A model generated the notes under the pieces. That model saw only the letters and a program-made list of their open reading frames with translations, was not told the origin of the DNA and did no database searches. Positions 4,990 to 6,600 of a DNA stretch of 6,600 nt are shown one piece after another (within the stretch, counting starts at the first letter, position 1; every line of letters starts with the position of its first letter). The DNA lies in NCBI GenBank assembly GCA_016793305.1, contig JAEUHU010000045.1, positions 1 through 6,600 of the forward strand, read 5' to 3'. Position numbers and translations under genes: made by a program. The stretch is from Planctomycetota bacterium. GTDB taxonomy: Bacteria > Planctomycetota > UBA1135 > UBA2386.

Positions 4990-5295
4990 ATGAGCTGGGC
5001 CGATCGAGCGAAGGACGCGCTGCGCCGCGGCGAGACCGTGACCGTGCGGCCGCGCGGGCATTCGATGCGACCCAAGGTGAACGAAGGCGATCGCGTCACC
5101 CTCGTGCCGTGCACGCTCGAAGACCTCGTCGTCGGATCGATCGTGCTCGTGCGCGTCGGCGGCACCGACTACCTGCACCTGGTGACGGCGATCGACGGCC
5201 AGCGCGTGCAGATCGGCAACAACCGCGGCCACGTGAACGGATGGGTCGGCCCGGCGGCGATCTACGGCCGCGCCGTGAAGGTGGAAGCAGGATGA
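4990..5295 (+). CDS. Small S24/S26-fold peptidase-like protein
   Basis: A 101-residue protein with the nucleophile-strand motif of LexA/signal-peptidase-type proteins: RGHSMRPKVNEGDRV at 22-36, with S25 in the SM position. The C-terminal part (YLHLVTAI at 61-68, QIGNNRGHVNGWVGPAAIYG at 74-93, then RAVKV) fits the rest of the fold. Bacterial S26 and S24 enzymes use a Ser-Lys pair. Here the residue expected near the second catalytic position is H63 in YLHLV, with no Lys there. That recalls the Ser-His type of ER/archaeal signal peptidases or an inactive relative; the alignment is by eye. It has no TM anchor and no helix-turn-helix, so it is neither a typical signal peptidase nor a LexA/CI repressor. 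Its stop overlaps the next ATG (ATGA), so the two are translationally coupled. The longer GTG start at 4960 would add ten residues. Confidence 0.75.
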   Translation: MSWADRAKDALRRGETVTVRPRGHSMRPKVNEGDRVTLVPCTLEDLVVGSIVLVRVGGTDYLHLVTAIDGQRVQIGNNRGHVNGWVGPAAIYGRAVKVEAG

Positions 5296-5732
5296 TCGGC
5301 TGCGTCGTCGGAATGGGGAGCCGGGAACTGCTGCTGCCAGGTACGCCGTGGTTGGCGACGTTCCTCGAGATCGCATTCTGGGGTGTCGTCGGCGTGGGTG
5401 GCCTGGTGCTCCTGGTGCTGCTGGTGGAGGCCGTCGAGTTCGTCCAGAAGGCCTTCCGTGAGGGCCGTTCCTGGGCGGCGTGGGTTTCGTGGAACCGGCT
5501 CTCGATCATCCTGCTCGTGGTCGCCACAGCGACGGTCGCGAGGTTGCTCCGCGATCCGTCGCCCTTCCTCTCCCAAGGTGTCTCGAAGCCTGCGGTGGCG
5601 CGGTGGCAACTTTGGGTGCTCGCCGCCGGCTGTCTGCTGTTGGCTTGGCTCTTGCGGGTCAACGTTGGCTCGGCTGCGTCGGCGGGGCGTGAGGCCGAGC
5701 CATCGGCCGGAAAAGACCGTGAAGCCGACTGA
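5292..5732 (+). CDS. Three-TM membrane protein of unknown function
   Basis: A 146-residue product starting at the ATG that overlaps the previous stop as ATGA. Predicted helices lie at about 22-48 (FLEIAFWGVVGVGGLVLLVLL), 70-86 and 105-122. A charged loop (EFVQKAFREGRSW) follows the first helix, and the last 20 residues are hydrophilic and Glu/Lys/Ala-rich. No catalytic or transport motif is visible. The tight coupling to the S24/S26-like gene suggests they act together, for example as a membrane partner for a soluble peptidase-like protein; that is inference. The open frame continues upstream to 5109 but that portion is Arg-rich antiphase sequence inside the preceding gene. Confidence 0.66.
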   Translation: MIGCVVGMGSRELLLPGTPWLATFLEIAFWGVVGVGGLVLLVLLVEAVEFVQKAFREGRSWAAWVSWNRLSIILLVVATATVARLLRDPSPFLSQGVSKPAVARWQLWVLAAGCLLLAWLLRVNVGSAASAGREAEPSAGKDREAD

Positions 5733-5739
5733 ACCCAGC

Positions 5740-6261
5740 ATGCGTCGACTCTTCGTCCTGCTCGCCCTGCTGGCCGTCGTGCTGTTCGCGCTGCCAACGC
5801 CGCACGTAGTCGGCGAGGATTCGTTCACCGAACGGCTGCCCGGTGCGTCCTTGGTGCCTGGGTTCGTCAGCTACACGACGCGCGCCGAGGCGCTCCCCGC
5901 CACAGGGGCCGCCGTCGAGTGGCGTGTGGTCGAGGACTCGCCGGGGCCGGTGGACGGTCGGCCTCCGTTCGCGATCCACGCCGTCGAGGCGATCGGGGTG
6001 TCGTGTTTCGGGCAGCGCGGCACGCTGAGGGTGTCGTTCTTCAACGATCGGCTCTACGAGGTCTGCTTCTCCGCGGACAACTCCGGGGCGCTGCTCGCCG
6101 AACTGAGGAGCCAGGGTTTGGAACTCGTGGATGGAATGGAGGTGGCGCGAGGGGATGTCGCCGTCGCCGCCTTCACGACTCTCCACGGGCGCCGCTACGT
6201 GAGGTGGCAGGACGTTCGGTTGGCGAAGCAGATGGAACGTTGGCTCTGGAAGTACTCCTGA
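5740..6261 (+). CDS. Secreted or membrane-anchored hypothetical protein
   Basis: A 173-residue product with an N-terminal signal sequence (MRRLFVLLALLAVVLFALP), possibly cleaved before about residue 26 or kept as an anchor. There is no lipobox. The mature region contains WRVVEDSPGPVDGRPPFAIHAVEAIGV-type strands, then GTLRVSFFNDRLYEVCFSAD at about 94-113, a helix (GALLAELRSQGL) and a C-terminal segment rich in Trp, Arg and Lys. The 'fragment giving flow to FFNDRLYEV' pattern is seen in uncharacterised periplasmic proteins, but I cannot name a family. Two cysteines (89 and 109) could pair. It starts 7 bp after the three-TM gene; a GTG at 5719 is a possible earlier start that would overlap that gene. 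Confidence 0.66.
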   Translation: MRRLFVLLALLAVVLFALPTPHVVGEDSFTERLPGASLVPGFVSYTTRAEALPATGAAVEWRVVEDSPGPVDGRPPFAIHAVEAIGVSCFGQRGTLRVSFFNDRLYEVCFSADNSGALLAELRSQGLELVDGMEVARGDVAVAAFTTLHGRRYVRWQDVRLAKQMERWLWKYS

Positions 6262-6304
6262 GGCGGACCCGCGAGCCATCGGGTATCACCGCTCCGCTGC
6301 CCTG

Positions 6305-6600
6305 ATGACCACGATCGAACGCCTGTCCTCTCCGCCCGCCGAACGCGATGTCGCCGACCTTGCCGCACTGCTCGTCGAAGCCGTCGCCGACGGTGCCGCC
6401 GTCAGCTTCCTGCAGCCTCTCACGCACGAGCAGGCCACCTCGTGGTGGCAGAGGACGTCGAGCCCGAACGGCAACACCGTGCTCGTGGCGCGCGACGGCG
6501 GCCGCATCGTCGGCACGGTCCAGCTGCATCCGGCGTGGGCACCGAACCAGCCGCACCGCGCCGACATCGCCAAGCTGCTCGTGCACCGTTCGCATCGCCG
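6305..6600 (+). CDS. GNAT-family N-acetyltransferase, C-terminus outside window
   Basis: The frame from ATG 6305 runs off the window end with 98 full codons. The N-terminus is an acceptor-binding helical part (VADLAALLVEAVADGAAVSFLQPLTHEQATSWW). The beta-4 strand is GRIVGTVQL at about 67-74, and ADIAKLLVHRSHRR at 87-98 is the beta-5 strand leading into motif A, whose Q/RxxGxG/A acetyl-CoA loop would begin just past the end. GNAT proteins transfer an acetyl group from acetyl-CoA to an amine; the substrate cannot be told. It begins 43 bp after the previous stop, without a clear ribosome binding site. Confidence 0.85.
   Translation, partial: MTTIERLSSPPAERDVADLAALLVEAVADGAAVSFLQPLTHEQATSWWQRTSSPNGNTVLVARDGGRIVGTVQLHPAWAPNQPHRADIAKLLVHRSHR

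Noticed and set aside
4949..4993. 14-codon frame ending in ATGA overlap with the S24/S26-like start
   Set aside because: It is too short and has no convincing ribosome binding site; it could be a coupling leader but nothing beyond the overlap supports it.
6173..6595. Minus-strand open frames opposite the acetyltransferase
   Set aside because: The plus strand encodes a GNAT beta-4/beta-5 pattern here; the minus-strand products are composition artefacts.

Overview
The DNA is GC-rich (roughly two thirds GC by eye) and almost fully coding on the + strand. Most genes lie a few bases apart or overlap by ATGA/TGATG, and few have a good Shine-Dalgarno sequence. Two lipobox signal peptides and several other envelope proteins point to a diderm (Gram-negative type) high-GC bacterium. 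A planctomycete or myxobacterium-like host would fit, but there is no rRNA, tRNA or housekeeping marker to fix the phylum.

Layout, left to right. (1) 2-655: the C-terminal part of a ParB/KorB-like DNA-binding protein, followed 9 bp later by a minimal HAD-family phosphatase (665-1045). (2) 1046-2124: an open frame with one strongly hydrophobic segment but no convincing start, then two unrelated small lipoproteins (1153-1560 and 1678-2124). (3) 2147-3064: a complete ADP-ribosylglycohydrolase. (4) 3065-4499: a rearranged segment holding a complete DinD-family gene (3340-4203) between two imperfect direct repeats of about 250 bp. Each repeat carries the last codons of the ADP-ribosylglycohydrolase, the intergenic DNA and the 5' end of the next membrane-protein gene. 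(5) 4387-6261: a compact run of a two-TM protein, a small S24/S26-fold peptidase-like protein, a three-TM protein and a secreted or anchored hypothetical protein. (6) 6305-end: the N-terminal part of a GNAT acetyltransferase.

The most striking structure is around dinD. Recombination between the direct repeats would remove exactly 1274 bp, including dinD, and would leave the ADP-ribosylglycohydrolase gene joined cleanly to the intact membrane-protein gene. dinD therefore looks like a cassette added to an older hydrolase/membrane-protein neighbourhood. Just outside the left repeat, 72-101 bp before the dinD start, is a 30-bp near-palindrome. Its two 13-bp arms recur exactly inside the dinD coding sequence, where they encode part of the conserved DHFxxxRKMV segment. 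This could be an autoregulatory operator or a scar of the rearrangement.

No complete defence system, toxin gene, CRISPR array, tRNA, integrase or transposase is visible. ParB/HAD, ADP-ribosylglycohydrolase and DinD are all families that also occur in accessory or phage-derived DNA, so the window reads as a variable region rather than a core operon. That reading is inference.
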